DNA from: Plasmopara viticola
Lineage: Eukaryota > Oomycota > Peronosporomycetes > Peronosporales > Peronosporaceae
Length of the DNA: 64,000 nucleotides
Direction: 5' to 3'
NCBI GenBank assembly: GCA_001695595.3
Contig: MBPM02000035.1
Span: 558,001-622,000 of the forward strand
Made by a program: the position numbers and the translations under genes. Shown piece by piece: positions 47,900-60,993 of the stretch. Every line of letters starts with the position of its first letter. The stretch's first letter is position 1. The notes below the pieces were generated by a model that did not search any database, was not told the DNA's origin, and saw only the letters and a program-made list of their open reading frames with translations.

Positions 47900-49061
47900 A
47901 ATGTAATGTAATGTATTACGTTATCGCGTTGCCAAGGTATGCACGTGCTAGGCTCAGTCTGGCTAGTCCACGGCATAGAGTGGTGTCCGCATACGTCGAG
48001 TCTCGTTCGGCGGGCAGTGCATCCAGCACCGAGGTCGTATGGGTCTTCCATTTCTTTCGGTCTTGTGCAAGGGTACGTACCACTTCGAGGTCTTGTGCTG
48101 TCCGGAGTCGAAAGCCGGAGCCACGGGAAACAAGATTGTGGTCGAGTGTCGAGGGGAGCGAGGTGCGGGGACGTCCGCGCCATTTTGCTGCGGTGGAGAA
48201 GAAGTAGGCACGCATCTGGAGGTTAGCTGGAATGTCGGGATAGCGGCGAAGTACATGGCCAAACAGGCGCCAGCGAGCTTGTGTCAGTCGTAGTCTCAGC
48301 GGCCGCTCATCACAGAGGTCGTAGAGTCTTGCATTCGAAATGGGTCGGGGGTAGCGATAGCCAAGAGCGTAGCGAAGCTGGCGGCGATGGAAACTCTCGA
48401 GGCCGTGGAGCTCTGACTTGGTAAGAGCCCAGTTGGCGCAGTTGTACAGCAGCATTAGTAGAACGTAGGTGTTGTACAGTCAAATGCAGGTCTTGGGTGA
48501 GATGAGCGTGGGGCGGAGCCAGACGGACCAGAGGCGGTGGAGCGCGAGGGTGGCCAGGGACTTGCGTCGGGATAGATCTTTAATATCGCCGAGGAGTGTT
48601 CCGAGCTTCTTAGTGTGGTGCCAGGTTTCTTCTCGGGATCGGGCGTGTCGAGTGGCGCCCGACGGGTTGCAGTGGCGGCGGATTTCGGTGACTTCGGTCT
48701 TGGCTTCGTTTTTTTTTTTTTTTTCAGGGTTAGAAGGAAGTCATCAATGCGGTGCTCACCTCTATCGTAGATCTTGGTTTCTCGGAGGCCAAGGATATCG
48801 ACGCGGTAGCGCCGGAGATCTTCGGGGAGTGTTACGTGCTTCTTGCGCTTCGAACCTAGAGAATTCACATTAAAGGAGCCAATCCGGATGCGGTTGGCGC
48901 GATTAAGGGCGTGGAAGGGGGTTTGGCCTGGTGCTGGAGACCGTCGCGTCGAGGGCGAGACTCGTTAGAGACCTGCAGATGCCCGAGAGCACCTGCCCGA
49001 AGCGCGCGAGCATTTAGCCCCCGCGCTTGGAAGGAGGGCGTCACCCCAACCTTTTCCGAAA
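47900..49061 (-). mobile_element. LINE (non-LTR) retroelement, internally deleted, 13-bp target duplication
   Basis: It is flanked by aggagtatacagt at 47887-47899 and 49062-49074. Read on the minus strand, it has a 5' leader and then an endonuclease start (48868-48720, with RVDILGLRETKI). This runs into an A-tract coding poly-Lys (48709-48724). The RT C-terminal part follows: KKLGTLLGDIKDL in another frame, then 48455-47916 with LLYNCANWALTKSE, HRRQLRYALGYRYP, RWRLFGHVLRR. The tail is ATTAC repeats. Most of the endonuclease and the catalytic RT core are gone. The perfect target duplication shows that it moved by target-primed integration, presumably after the deletion and using proteins in trans. 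Confidence 0.85.
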
Positions 49062-49277
49062 AGGAGTATACAGTGTTCTCTATATATACATAAGTACATA
49101 TTACGTAAGCAATCATAAAGAAACATTTAGTCCCGTATTAATATCAATAAATAAGTAAAGGGAAACTTTAATTTTCACTCACCCTTTCTTTAATTTTCAC
49201 TCACCCGTTGGTCAATTGGTCAGATTTAGCATTTCTGTGGTGCGCCACACTTATCAAAACACTTTAATGTACTGGCC

Positions 49278-51604
49278 ATGTCGAGTGCCTTGCTTTTGCG
49301 ATCGGAAATACTCGAGAAGTGGCTTCATGCCTTGGCAGACAATCAAGGACTCGATCCACAAATTCAAACACAAGACGGACGTGCTCATGTGACGTACGAA
49401 ACCCACTCGTGGCTTACAGCATTTACTCTCCACGCCAACGTGAGCAAAGTCCATGCTTTGATTGCCAAAGGGCTTCGGTATCATGAACCTGTGGATACCG
49501 ATGATTGCAATCACGAGCGCGAACGTATGGTGCTGAATATACGGGCAGGCTTCTGGGATCAGATGGGACGACCGGATATGGCTGCAGCTCAGCTACAACT
49601 CTATGCTTCACCGTGTAGTCGATTACTGGGCTCTTCTGGTCTGGAAACGATTGCCAAGTACGATGTGTTGACCCAACCCGTGTCATTTCACAATCCCCTC
49701 CACGGTCTACTGGCTAGTTGTCTCATCGAGAGTATGTATTATGGACCCATATCAGCTTCTGGAAGCACTGATTCGTGGATCTCGAGCTGGACGACACTAT
49801 TTGAGCGCTCAATGACGACAAGCAACCAACAGAATGGACTAGAGGGCGAGAAATTGAACGAGTTTGTACGACAGAAGAAGACACGGATGATCTATAACCT
49901 GATGGAATTCCCGCTTCGGTCGTTGGTACTGTGCGCGCACATTAGCTGTGGGTTACGGATTCGAAAAGGGCAGAACATGCAGCGCCAGATGTTAAATCAC
50001 ACAAGTCCGCCGTGGTGCAATGAGTTGCGCGACTTGGACCTTTTTCTAGTCCAAGTAAGCGCAACGATTGTCGGTTTTGCAACGTTTTTGACGATTTTTT
50101 CGATCGTTTTGGCCTTGCCGAGTGGCTCGTTACGTGGGCCGACCTTCGCAAGGCAAGTGACAAGAGCTCGAGTGTTGCTGCACGTGAGGCGTTTGTCAGT
50201 GCGTCAGAGGACGAGAAACTCGTAGGTGTTGGAAGCCGCTTTGCTACAGCTTTTATGGATTGTAACCGAGCTCATGCCTTCCCCGGATGCCATCAAACAA
50301 CGCGACGCGATCCTTCGACGTGAAATCATTCATCGTTTGAGTCAGCATTCGTGTCGACTGTTTGAACTACTTGACCAAACAGCGTTCGTCGTCTCGACGC
50401 CGTTTGGTGGCATTGCAAATCGGCAAGAAAAGTAGCACTTGACGCGACTGGAACACATTCTGAACGAAGTCGCTGACGTGCAAGTCAAAACAGAGGCACT
50501 TCATGGCAATCGAATCCTGGCTTCCATACGCGTGGAAATACCGGCTCTGCGACGACCGCGTCTTCATTTTCATCGTTGAGGATAAGCAACTTTTTGAACC
50601 CTGCGGTCCAGAGCTTGAGAGCGCGAGTCGCCGTGTCATTGCTCGAAGCGTTAGACCCGCAGCTCGACCAGTTTACACCGAAAGACGACAGCAAGTTGGA
50701 CATTTTGCTGCGAGCACTGCGCCATACGCCGTTCCTTTTTCCAAGCGGCCGACGTGGCTTTTATCAAAGTTTGTGCTTTTCGATCGCTTAAAACCGTCGA
50801 CTTGCGCTCTCACTGGACCAATGGCTCGAAAAGTTGCCACAAGGCCCTCCCCTTCAACTCGGTCTGCCCATCTTAAGCCAAGATTTATTCTACATCTGCG
50901 TTGCAATTTGCAGTAGTATGTTGACAACCAAGGCAGACATTTTGCTCACGATTCGATCGCTTTGTATTCTGTACATGACTCAAGTGCTCCTCCAGCTGGC
51001 ACAAATGGAAGCTGAAGACGAAGACGATGATGAAGTAGCGAACGAAGTGAGCAATGAAAGGAGACAAGGGCGTGACGCGAATGATAGTTGTAAGGAGATG
51101 CAGCGTGGCCTGGAAACGCTGATGGCACGTCTTGTTCACGCAGCTGGCTTGTCTTGTATTCAGGATCTAGAAGGAGAGGCACGTCCCACTCGACGGCCTG
51201 CACCACGAGGTCTACAGCTTTAATTACTGTTTATATCCTCGTGTCTGGCGTTCATGCGGCAGGTGACGCTCCTTTGCCGTGCGTTTTTCCGAGGTGAAGA
51301 CGATCCGGATGTGTCGTGGAGTGCCAATTTTGTCAGCTCGTTGCGGCTGAGTACAAAGTACCACGAAATGTGTCAACAACTGGGCCTTCCTCGAATCTCT
51401 CAGTTACTAGCCGATGACCAGTTGCTGGACTATCTCGAACGGGCTGCTCGTGAATTGTGTACTCGCATTACAAGTGCTGCCGTGTCGAAAGAGGCTCAGA
51501 TTCAGTATCAGCAGCTTAGAAGGCATGTATTACGACATTGTTTTTTATTAAGGTTCAATTTTATCAGGCTGGGGGACCGCGACCTTGATTTGCGCAAGTT
51601 CTAG
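49278..51604 (+). pseudogene. UBR1-type N-recognin E3 ubiquitin ligase, middle fragment
   Basis: The first frame (49278-50225) contains NLMEFPLRSLVLCAH, a recognisable UBR1/PRT6 core motif, followed by RIRKGQNMQRQ and LRDLDLFLVQ. The match continues in a shifted frame (about 50085-50220, FDDFFDRFGLAEWLV), returns at 50226-50435 (LLWIVTELMP, RREIIHRLSQ), and goes on with further shifts through 50576-50791, 50834-51223 and 51254-51604. These proteins recognise N-degrons and attach ubiquitin. The N-terminal UBR box, the RING domain and the far C-terminus are not seen, so the copy is truncated at both ends. Two in-frame TAGs (50223, 50433) and at least four frame changes break it. Sequencing indels cannot be excluded for some. 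Confidence 0.7.
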
Positions 51605-51609
51605 AGTTG

Positions 51610-52560
51610 TGCCCTACTTAATTGCAATTGCGACATCTTCGTCGCGGTGGAGCATTTTCCGCATTCTCCATGTGCTCAAAGTGCGATAGGTTACGCCTGG
51701 TAGATCCGGATGGTCTACCGCGCGCTTGAACACGCACTGGCTCCTGCAGAGTAACTGTTGGAACATCAAGAATATGATGGAGAAGCACTCTCTTGTTATG
51801 ATTATCAGCAATTGCATACTGATTCCCGAGTTCGTCTAGAGCGTCTTCAATATTCGGCGGAATATTGGCAGCCTCTACCAGTATAGCAGGTTAAACGAGA
51901 TGCCAATGTTGATCGAAGTCGTTAACCGCAAGTGGCTCTGTGCGACAAGCAGATACGGGCGGCAAGGATGTCCCATTGTCGAAGTAAGCAACCTAGCACA
52001 AACGACACGGTCATTACCGCAATTCCCATCGATATACCCCTAAGTGTACTCTCGATGCGTCCGACGGAGCGCTTCCTCGGAAATTTTTCCCATTACTTGG
52101 GAAAATAGCAGACCGAACTGCATATCCGCGACAGCCCTCTGCTTGGCATGCTTTTGAATGATTCCAGCAAGCTGATTGTCGCAGGCTAGCTTTACTGCAA
52201 CGTCAACGGCTAATAAAGTTCCCGTTGAGCTGGCAATCCATCGTTTGAGAGCCGCGTGGGCTCTCTCTACGCGGCTGGTAGTTACATATCCGAAATGGGG
52301 TTGTTTAGTAAGAAAGCCGACACAAATCGGACCTGCAGACGAGCCAGATTTTCTCGGCGTAGCGCATGACTTGAGGATAATTTAAGAACTCCTGCTGCAT
52401 CGCTGCAAGTTGTAGAACATTTCTAGGAACTGCTGAGGAAAAGTAGCTGAGGCGTTCCTTGACGACCATGTTGGCCTTGTTGCCTGAAGTAGTTGAGCAT
52501 TTAGTGAATTTAATCCAACCGATCTCTGCGTCGTTCAGCAACCCATCTGGCCAATTATTG
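51610..52560 (-). pseudogene. MULE-type transposase remnant
   Basis: The minus strand reads TTSRVERAHAALKRWI (about 52300-52250), the signature of the C-terminal part of oomycete Mutator-like transposases. KISEEALRRTHREY and a basic RGRPSGSTRR tail (about 51740-51690) follow. An in-frame stop follows HREYT. The catalytic DDE part was not recognised and no terminal inverted repeats were found. It is convergent with the UBR1-type fragment. Confidence 0.6.
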
Positions 52561-52599
52561 CTTCGTTAGATTTAGGAAAGTGCCGCGTGGTGCTTCATG

Positions 52600-53520
52600 G
52601 TAATCCGAGGCTGTACTCTAGTCGATTTCTGGATTCTTCTCACGAAGCCAATTCGTGTTGTTAAAAACATCTATATTCTCAGAACCAGACATGACCTGGA
52701 GCGTTCCCGATGTAAAAAAGACTGCAAATTCAGTTACACGGTTTACCAAAGTCGGTGAACAATTCAGTCGTACTTAAGGTCAACTTGCATCATCTCTGTC
52801 ACTTCGAGCTCAGGTCACTCCAGCAAGTCTTTAAATACACCAATAATACTACGTCTAATGTCAATGATGACGGTGGCAAGTATCATCAGATCAACGTCTC
52901 CAAACGGCTAACCTTCTACTTTAAGAATAGCATTGATGAAACGATTCGCTTGCTTACGGGAAAGAGCGGTACATTGCGAAGAATGGTGCCAACAGCGCCG
53001 CTAGTGCTGCACGTAGCTGATATTGCTCAATCGTCGTTCTTGTCCTTCGTCTTTTCGAGACGCTTGCTTTTCAACTTCTTGACTTAGCACGATGGCCTGA
53101 TTTCATTGCCACCGTCTTGAAGGACTTGACTAATGCAAGAGTTGCCTAGCTTAAGTAAAGACAAAGCCAAATTGGAAGCCATTTGACGGAAATCTGGATT
53201 GGCCTCTTTTCCTTTATCTTCTTCGCAAACTCTTCCTGATATCGACACTGGAAAAAAACTGCAGGGCTCTAATTTAATTGCATACACCAAGTCTTGGAAG
53301 TTAAAGACGTTAACTATTCGCTCTTTTCGGCCATATTCAAAGTCTTGAGGCCTTGAGCGTGTGTACAGTTGCGTTTAAAGACGTGTATCCGGCTTGTGCA
53401 CCCTCATGCTCTTGCAGTCATCTATAAAGCACGGCAGTTGGCCGGTATGGACTTACTAATTTGCTTTAAACAAGCGTCACAAAGCCTGATGTGTCTGCTG
53501 TCCCCAAGTGGCGCTTATTG
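52600..53520. other. No recognised gene
   Basis: A 110-codon frame at 52755-53087 (+) shows no motif that I recognise. It could be part of the MULE or simply chance. Confidence 0.35.
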
Positions 53521-53599
53521 ACGTAGAACGGCTCCATTACAGGTTTTGTAAAGCGATCAACAATCGCCATGACAGCATTGAAATTATTTTTGTCTCCAG

Positions 53600-55370
53600 T
53601 AAAGACACGATAAAGTCCATTAAAATGTTACCCATCTTTTTCTTGTAATATCCAGAGACTGATAAAATTCTGGAGATGGGCGAAACGAGGCAATTCCTCG
53701 GATAATTCGCCTAGCCTTGTTACGCTGACACTGTTGACATAGCGCTGGATGTACTTCGTCAGTTTTGGCTAGTAAATACTTTCGACGCACGGCCAGATAC
53801 GTCTTATTAAAATCCTTAGTGGCCTGCCAATACAGAACTATAGTTCTCAAAGATGACGCATACTTTTTAGTGTCTGTCGTCTAAAATTACAGTCGTGGAG
53901 TCTTATCTTTTACCAGATTGGTATTACAAGTTACAATCCTGCAATGACATTATCTCCTTTTTTCATCTACTTGATGATGTACTGTAAGTTTATATTCCGC
54001 ACATACATTGTCTTTGTAGATCAAGCACCTGTGACCTTGTTTGTTCTGCTTGTTGCCACGATCTCGCAGTTTTAGCCGTTCCTAGTAGCTCTCGCAAGAA
54101 TGCTTGGGCAGCTTTACTCTCAAATTTCGGACACAGCATCAGCCACGGAGTTAACTTCACTGAGAATTTACTTAAACAAAGACTGAAACGTAGCCTCATC
54201 AATCCATCCAGCTACTCTGCGATTTGTTGTCTCCTGCACCAGGATCATCTCAAGCCTTTTGTGATCCATTTCGACCGTAAATGGTCGATCGAGACGATAC
54301 ACACCCCATACTTTTAGCGCATGTAAAGATACGAGTAGCTTTTGCTCACGAACAGGATTGTTCGACTCGGCTGGTTTATCATCCGACAAACAGAGCAATT
54401 GGATGCTCTGCTATCTCCTTTAAAAGCAAGACTCGCCCTATCGCAAAATGCGAGGCGTCCATTCGTATATTGTATAGTTCGAAAAATTGAAAACAAGAGG
54501 AACGTCAAGCGATGCTTGAATTCGGTAAAGAGCATAGCAGATCGCCCGATAGATCGATAGCTTCTCGAGGGCTTTTTTATTACTGTAGTGGAGTAGTCCT
54601 GCCAATTGTGCAAAGTATTTGCAGAATCTTGAGACATAGACTGCAGGGCCTAAGAAACACTTCATTTGCTTCTTTGTCTTGCACAAAGCCATTCTGCGAT
54701 GATCTTAATCTTGTCGGCGTCGATTTGGACACAATCTCGTCTGACAAAGTCTTCTGGGTATGGGCTTTAGCCCACGCGTAACTGGCACTCTAGTTACTTG
54801 ATGTAAATCTGCTGTTCTTGACACCGTTGATAGTGTCTAAAGCCGTAACGTGTTATGTGACACCCTTATTTCGTGTAAACACGTAGATGTCGTCAAAGTA
54901 GATTCCCTTATCATTCCTTAAATCTCGAAAGGCATTCTGCAAAATAAATTAGACGTCCCCGGACTTTTGCTCAGTCCCATGTGGGTGACTAGATATTCAA
55001 AAAGACATGGGGTTGAAGAAGCGGTAATATAGATATCCGAGTCTCGCAATCTATCCTGATAGTAACCCCGAAGAAGGTTCAAGCACAAAATAGAATGAAA
55101 TTGGCGTCAAAGGTGTCTTCCTTACGCGGCATCGGTTTCGCCGGCAAGATCTTCGCTAAATTTAGCTGACGCTAATCGTGCACAATGCGGCAAGCTACAG
55201 GCTTCTTGACACAAAATGTTGAAGGCGTAGTCATTTCCAATCCAGTTTGAGATATTAAGGCTTGGAATTTAAAGACGTAGTCATGGATAGTTTTCCTTTG
55301 TTTCTGGTGAAACATCCGCTCTCGAAGATCATGCTCGAAATTTTTAGGCTCGAAGCGTAAGCGCAATTGA
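53600..55370 (-). pseudogene. Gypsy remnant G5 (RT-RNase H-integrase)
   Basis: Read on the minus strand, RT is recognisable from about 55330 (KPVACRIVHD) to 54440 (KTKKQMKCFLG). RNase H follows (54398-54168, LLVSLHALKVWGVY and TVEMDHKRLE), then the integrase zinc finger (53850-53620, CQQCQRNKARR). Frameshifts are common. No LTR was identified at its 3' end. It lies divergent from G3. Confidence 0.7.
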
Positions 55371-55449
55371 GTTTAATAAATACCCATGTCTTGTGCACAT
55401 TCATGCGCTCGCAGTCGGTGATAAAGCCGCGTTTCGTACGAATTTACCC

Positions 55450-58400
55450 GATTTACTTGAAATAAGTGTCATAGAGTCTGATGCCTCTGTTGTCATTGAG
55501 TGACGCTTGTTGCCGTAGTCCAATTCTGCTGGAAGACCCTTAATTCAGTATCTTTGCCGAATCTCCCTTCATAAGGAGTAGGATCTTTTTTGCTCTATTT
55601 GCCTCTTCGTGCAACAAGAAACTGACACAGATCTGACACTAGGACAACTCGATCTATAATTACTACTTTTCGCACCGCTTGAACTGAGGTCTAAACTTAT
55701 TACGTGGTCTGCGCTCATAGGAACCCGAGCATTATGATATAGCATATCAACTAAATCTGCCAAAGCAACGTTCGGCCAGATGAGTTGCTGATCAGCGCAA
55801 GACTCGCATATAACAAGGCCACGATATATTTAGCAACTATCGACAACATGGTAATCACGGGCGTCAAGAAAAGACGCAGCTATAGTTTTCAAATCACCTT
55901 CCGAGAATGTTACGTCGCGATTAGGTTATTGAACCTGTCTTCGTCGTCAATCCACTGGGCAAACACTACGAGGATTAAAGTAAGAAGTCTCCCATAGAGC
56001 AATCCGACGTAAAAAATGCTACGCCAGTATGCAGACACAGTTTGACGCTCAAAGTTATTCTAGCGGGGCACCTCAAGTAGGGGAAGGAAGTGAGCACGAA
56101 GTTCTACTCGATCCTGGTACCGAGTCTTTATCACTCAAACAAAGGCACCAAAGTCCCAACAGAGCAGAACATCTAAGAATGGACCGAAGAGATAGTGCAA
56201 GCAAGTCGTCTGCCGTTTCAGCACCAATATTCTATGTTCAAGTCGCAGGACTCAACCACGAATCCAACAAGAAAATGATAGAGTTCTTTTGCGGGTAATC
56301 CTGATGTCGCATGAGAAGACGCCGCTGACGTCATGCCAAAAAGTAATCTGTTTTCGTGCATGGACCTACTTTGGGGTGAACATTAGGTCAAACTGCGCTT
56401 CTCCAATATCCCACTTATCGCTTTTTCAAACCCCATACGGTGTCTATCTATCTCCATTGTACTTAACGAAAGCCTGAGTACGTTTAAGCAGCTCGATATA
56501 TTCGTGTTTTCTTAAAACAAAGTTGCCACAGACCACAAAATAACTTTAGGCCGCGTACTTAAGCGGTGCAAATGGTAGCAACTATTCATCAAGTTGTCAA
56601 AGTTCCAGCTCTGCGTGAGTGAGACGTCACGACTAGAAGACTTTGTCAAACAAAACTTCGTTTGAATGCATCTGACAAGGAAAGAACATCGCAAAGCCGT
56701 CTGTGCCCATGCCAAAAAGACAATTAAATTGATTTTTGGCACCATACCTTATGTCTCAAGGATCTGCAAGAATGTTACGCAATGTTGTTCCACAACATTC
56801 TAAAGGAAATGCGCTCACAAGAAGCGATCAAAGTCTCAGACAATAATCAATGCTTCACCGACCTCAAGCGACGCTTGACCTGGTCTTAGTCTTCTTCACC
56901 AAATTTTGAAATTAATAAAAGGTCTTAAGTTTTGCGATTGGTGGAATTTTATTTATAGTGAGAAAAAGAGAGTATAATGTTGCTTTCTACCGGTTGAAAG
57001 GTCAAGATGGCTAAGCTCAACTGTTCTGTCCGTGGGCAAGAACTACTTGCTATCATGCATGCGCTGAAAGTATGGCAAGTGTATATTCTCGGTCGACGAG
57101 TTAGATTTAAAACCGATCACAAGAGCATAAAATCAAGTCCGACGCAGAAGACTACAGACCTCGAAATTTCTCGATGGCCAAATGAGCTTGCTAAAGTTCA
57201 GCTTTTGTTAAAGTGCTGTGTAAAGAAAAATAAACACCTTGGCCGATACGTTCTCACTTAGTCCAAAATTCGAGCGCTAAGCTCTTTAAATTGCCTCGCA
57301 GAAGCTACTGAATGCAACTAAGAACAGCGAGATCGTGGCAAAAATCATGCGAAAAAAGGACACAGCAGCTTCAATTGCTAAGGCAATGTATACAAGCAAA
57401 AGGGACCCACAGTGGATCATCGAGAAGCTAAAATAGGAGAAGATGTGCCACAGTAATTATTGCAGAATTATATTTTGCATTTTCACACAAACAAATCAGA
57501 GACTTCCTTAATGCGTATTCCCAATATAAAGTTCTGAAAATTGCGTCATCTATGAGGGCCACTATCCTGTGTTGACAGACCACCCAGGATTTTACAAAGA
57601 CTATCTGGCCGTGCATCAAACGTATTACTGGATAAGTACGATGAAGTACATCTATCACTATGTCAATACATGTGAAATACATCAGCGCAACAAGACTAGG
57701 CAAATGTAACAACTTTAGTAGCTGGATGTCACTGGCAGATTGGTCAACACATAAATGAATTTTAACGTACCTTTACATACGACTAACAGTACATTGAGTT
57801 TTGTCATGGTGATTGCTGATCGCTTAATATGAAGAGCTAAGCTCATCACTGCGAAGGCGACGGACGATACTGCACAAATTGCAGACGTATTATTAAAGAG
57901 GAAAATGAAGCATCATGGTATGCCAAAGACCATTATTTCTGACTGAGACAACAAGTTCGCGTCCAAGCTATGACAAATAATTGCGTCTAATGTGGCAACG
58001 CAGCACAATTCGCCTTCGGCTTTTCGGATGAACAATTGTAAAGAGCTAACGATTCCCGAACAGTGCCTCCGAGTTGTCGTTGTTCCAGCCAAAAAGTAAT
58101 GGAATCAGCGGTACAATACACTGCAGCTAGAATTTATTGTTATAAGCGGATCAAATATAGGTTATTTATATAACAGACGATGTGTCATCAGATCCAATAT
58201 TCTACACACCAAAAAGTGTGCACAAGAGGTTCTTGTTTGTCAAGATACTTTTCTCAAGATCGCACAAGGCAAAATAAGCAAAGCACGTAGGCGTATGAAG
58301 TACATTTGTGACGAGTATAGATCTAGCTAGTATTTTAAAATGGCAACATGGTGCTTTAGACAGCAAGAACTTGATGTTTGTCACAAATGTTGTGCTAAGT

Positions 58401-58730
58401 CAAAAAATTGCCTCAAGATTTATTGGAACAATTCCGACCGTTGACAAAGTTTTGCTAGATTCCTATGAGCTGGGACTGAAGCTGCATTCAAAGTTCCACC
58501 CTTCATTGCTTTAGCCGTATTGTAAAGACCGCACATGTTGTCAACAGGGTCATGTTGGTCGGTGGCTCTCATTAGCCGACTTCTTGAAGCCGTCATTGGT
58601 CATCTTGAGTACATAAAGGACACAAGACAAAATTTATGGCTGATTGGAACCAGAAAGAAGGCCACTTATGAGCCTGCGGAGATGTTGAAGCACTTTGTCG
58701 GATTCATTAAATCTTTTCGAAGGGAGGTCA
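55450..58730 (+). pseudogene. Gypsy remnant G3 (protease/RT to chromodomain)
   Basis: In order: a segment homologous to the G1 pre-RT region (55570-56280), RT (56289-56480, with LFQTPYGVYLSP), RNase H (57007-57261, with ELLAIMHALKVW and FKTDHKS), the integrase zinc finger (about 57570-57715, HPGFYKD to CEIHQRNK), the integrase core (about 57800-58040, GMPKTIISD then a stop), the integrase C-terminal region (58308-58514) and a chromodomain-like end (about 58560-58720). The LTR begins at 58731. It is decayed throughout and is the inverted counterpart of the sequence at the right window edge. Confidence 0.75.
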
Positions 58731-59120
58731 TGTGACGTGATTGACGTCACAAGCAGGTACGGTAGCCACGCTGTAGAGATAAATTACTTAACAAACACAC
58801 ATGCATTGGAATCGTCCATATCATCTGTGGCTGCATAGTTTCAGTTTATTTTTAGATCCAGATGTTTCATAATTATTGCTAGTGAAGAAACGTTTTAGGC
58901 TGGAAACTATAGTATGTATATGAAGTATAGCAGGCAGCTGGGAGCTACCTTTTTGCCTTTAGCGAGACATATATTTGTAAGGTGTTTTCCTTATTGTCAC
59001 TGCTCAATTTGCTTCGAGCGAATGATACTCCTCCTTCGCCGACCTCACTTCACTCACCACTTACTCCTCAGTGAACAATCGAACATTCAAGAGGCTTTCT
59101 CCTTGCCTGTATTACACTGG
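58731..59120 (+). mobile_element. Gypsy LTR-a of G3, truncated by GIP relic
   Basis: It begins TGTGACGTGATTGACGTCAC right after gaagggaggtca (purine tract). It is homologous to 5190-5613 and about 63090-63490 in inverted orientation. Confidence 0.55.
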
Positions 59121-59122
59121 GG

Positions 59123-59185
59123 TCGCAATCAAAGTCAAAAAAAATCTCTCACCATTTTCTCGCGCGTGCTGCCACTGTGCTTTTA
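59123..59185 (+). pseudogene. Relic of a GIP C-terminus
   Basis: The translation LHWGRNQSQKKSLTIFSRV parallels the WGRGCGKEGYPTVFSRV end of GIP-A/F. It lies between two LTR starts and in the gypsy direction. See also 5113-5181. Confidence 0.55.
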
Positions 59186-59205
59186 ATTTATGATTAGAAG
59201 CCTAG

Positions 59206-59931
59206 TGTGACGCAACTGCCGTCACCGGCAGTTTTTCTGGTAACGGCTTTTACGCAATATAATAATAATATTCCCAAAATACATACGCAATAGTTCTATC
59301 CACAGAAATAGGCGATTACACAGCTTCCTACCAGAAGACAGTTCCAGAACAATCATAATCATCAAAGCCAATAGACCTTTTTGAATCAGGATGTGTAAGA
59401 CGCCAGATGAAATTAGGAATAATGATAGCTTTCAGGATAGTAGCAGTGAATGGCTGGGAGCCACCAGATATGATGCAGCAATAAAATGAGTCGTAGGAGC
59501 TTTTCATTCAATATCACTCTTCAGTTTGCTTTGAGCAACACACATTCTCCTTCCTTTGACAACTTCGCCCCAACCCCCCACCCCGCCTCACTCTCGTCCA
59601 ACGGCCGACTTTAATCAGCTTCCTCCGCTACTTTGCTACAACTAGAGACAAGCTTTCAAAGCAATAAGTATGTGGTCACTGCGTCTTCTTTACGTAATTC
59701 GTTTGACATGTTTTTGTCGATAATCTTTTCCAATTGTGCAAATTCTTTCCTTTTACCTAACCCAATGAACATAGAGAGCAAGAAATTACGCTTTTACATA
59801 TATGCGAGCCGGGAATATTGTGGTCTGTTTGAGAATTAATCGATTTGGTCTCTCACTGAGGGTATCGCAACAGGACCCATGCAGTAAACATATTATCAAG
59901 AAGGCGTTCCACACGACATACGCTGTTAGCA
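59206..59931 (+). mobile_element. Gypsy LTR (about 726 bp), left arm of inverted repeat
   Basis: It begins TGTGACGCAACTGCC with the start hairpin (about 59218-59248) and is proposed to end at 59931 (ttagca). It matches 62263-62994 in inverted orientation. Confidence 0.6.
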
Positions 59932-60229
59932 AAACCATTGTCTGCACCTGACCGTAATTGTGCTCTTCATAGCATTTAGTTTGGAAGTCTGGTCTTGACG
60001 TGCTAATGCTTAACGCACTTTTAGCCAATAAAGTAGCGCTTTTAAAACGAATTACGACTAAGAATCAACACATTCCCAACTGCTATTCAGCCATTTGATA
60101 AACATTTTAATTTGGCGAAATAAACAAAAATTTAACAATTAATAAAAGTTGGCAACAATGAACGTGTTAAGAGGTTTTTGTAAAGAAGCAGAAAATGCCT
60201 CTTTTGAAAACCTTAGCTTTTGAGCTCGT

Positions 60230-60993
60230 CTAATTGCTTGATTTCATATGATTAATCCACGAAACGGCGGCAGACACGCGCGAAAAAACGGTCGGATATC
60301 CTTCTTTACCGCAACCGCGACCCCAGACGGTCAGACCAATGAGAATGTCATTCTTATTGCCTTCCGTCTGCTCCTTGACTAGTGGACCACCATTACTTAA
60401 TATGCACGCGCCATCACGCGTGGCACCGCTTGCACACAAGTTCGTTTTATCGACACCCTCTTTTGCTTTGCACACCCTGTCGCCCCAGACCTTCATGTTT
60501 ACACCCAATAGAGCGTCAGAGTCGGGAAAATTAGGCCTTCCCCAGCCCATGGCCATTGCCTTCATGTCAGCCTGGAGATCCGAATCGTCTGCTTTAGGAA
60601 GGGAAACGGGTTTAAACTTGCTCGGTTTGGCCACTTTTAACAAAGCGAAATCATAGCTATTGAGTAAAGGGTTGTTCTTGGGGTGGACGTGAACTGACAC
60701 AACTTGAATCTGCTCTCCATCCAACATCTGGTTTGGTAGTGCGTATTTACTTAAACAAACTTTGGAGTCGGACCTTCGACGCGTGACGTAACGGGGCAAC
60801 GAGTTAAGAGGCAACCAACGCACCGCCCTAAAGCTGTAACCATCGATGGTATCGCGAACGCCGACGGTATACGTCTTTGGGCCCCTTTCAATGGGGTGCT
60901 TCCCACAATAAGCCTCCGCGAAGTGTGCTCAGCGTTGACGGCGACACCGCCAATCGCCATGAAAACAGCAGCAATGGTGGTAGAAATCTTCAT
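60230..60993 (-). pseudogene. GIP-E: frameshifted GIP copy
   Basis: The start, signal peptide and first 30 codons are readable from 60993. The frame is lost around 60750-60910, and the rest is open from 60823 to 60230. In the open part the Asp site is kept (NSYDFAL) and the Ser site is Asn (LSNGG), as in GIP-A. The Cys after the His site is Arg (VTSR), so the first disulfide could not form even with the frame intact. It is the left half of the head-to-head pair with GIP-F. Confidence 0.75.

Noticed and set aside
48709..48724. Poly-T run as a transcription terminator or poly(A) tail of an insertion
   Set aside because: It lies inside the LINE, at the joint between the endonuclease and RT parts, and both sides belong to the same element.
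55569..55763. Minus-strand frame as part of gypsy G5
   Set aside because: The plus strand here matches the pre-RT region of gypsy G1 and belongs to G3, so the minus frame is a shadow.
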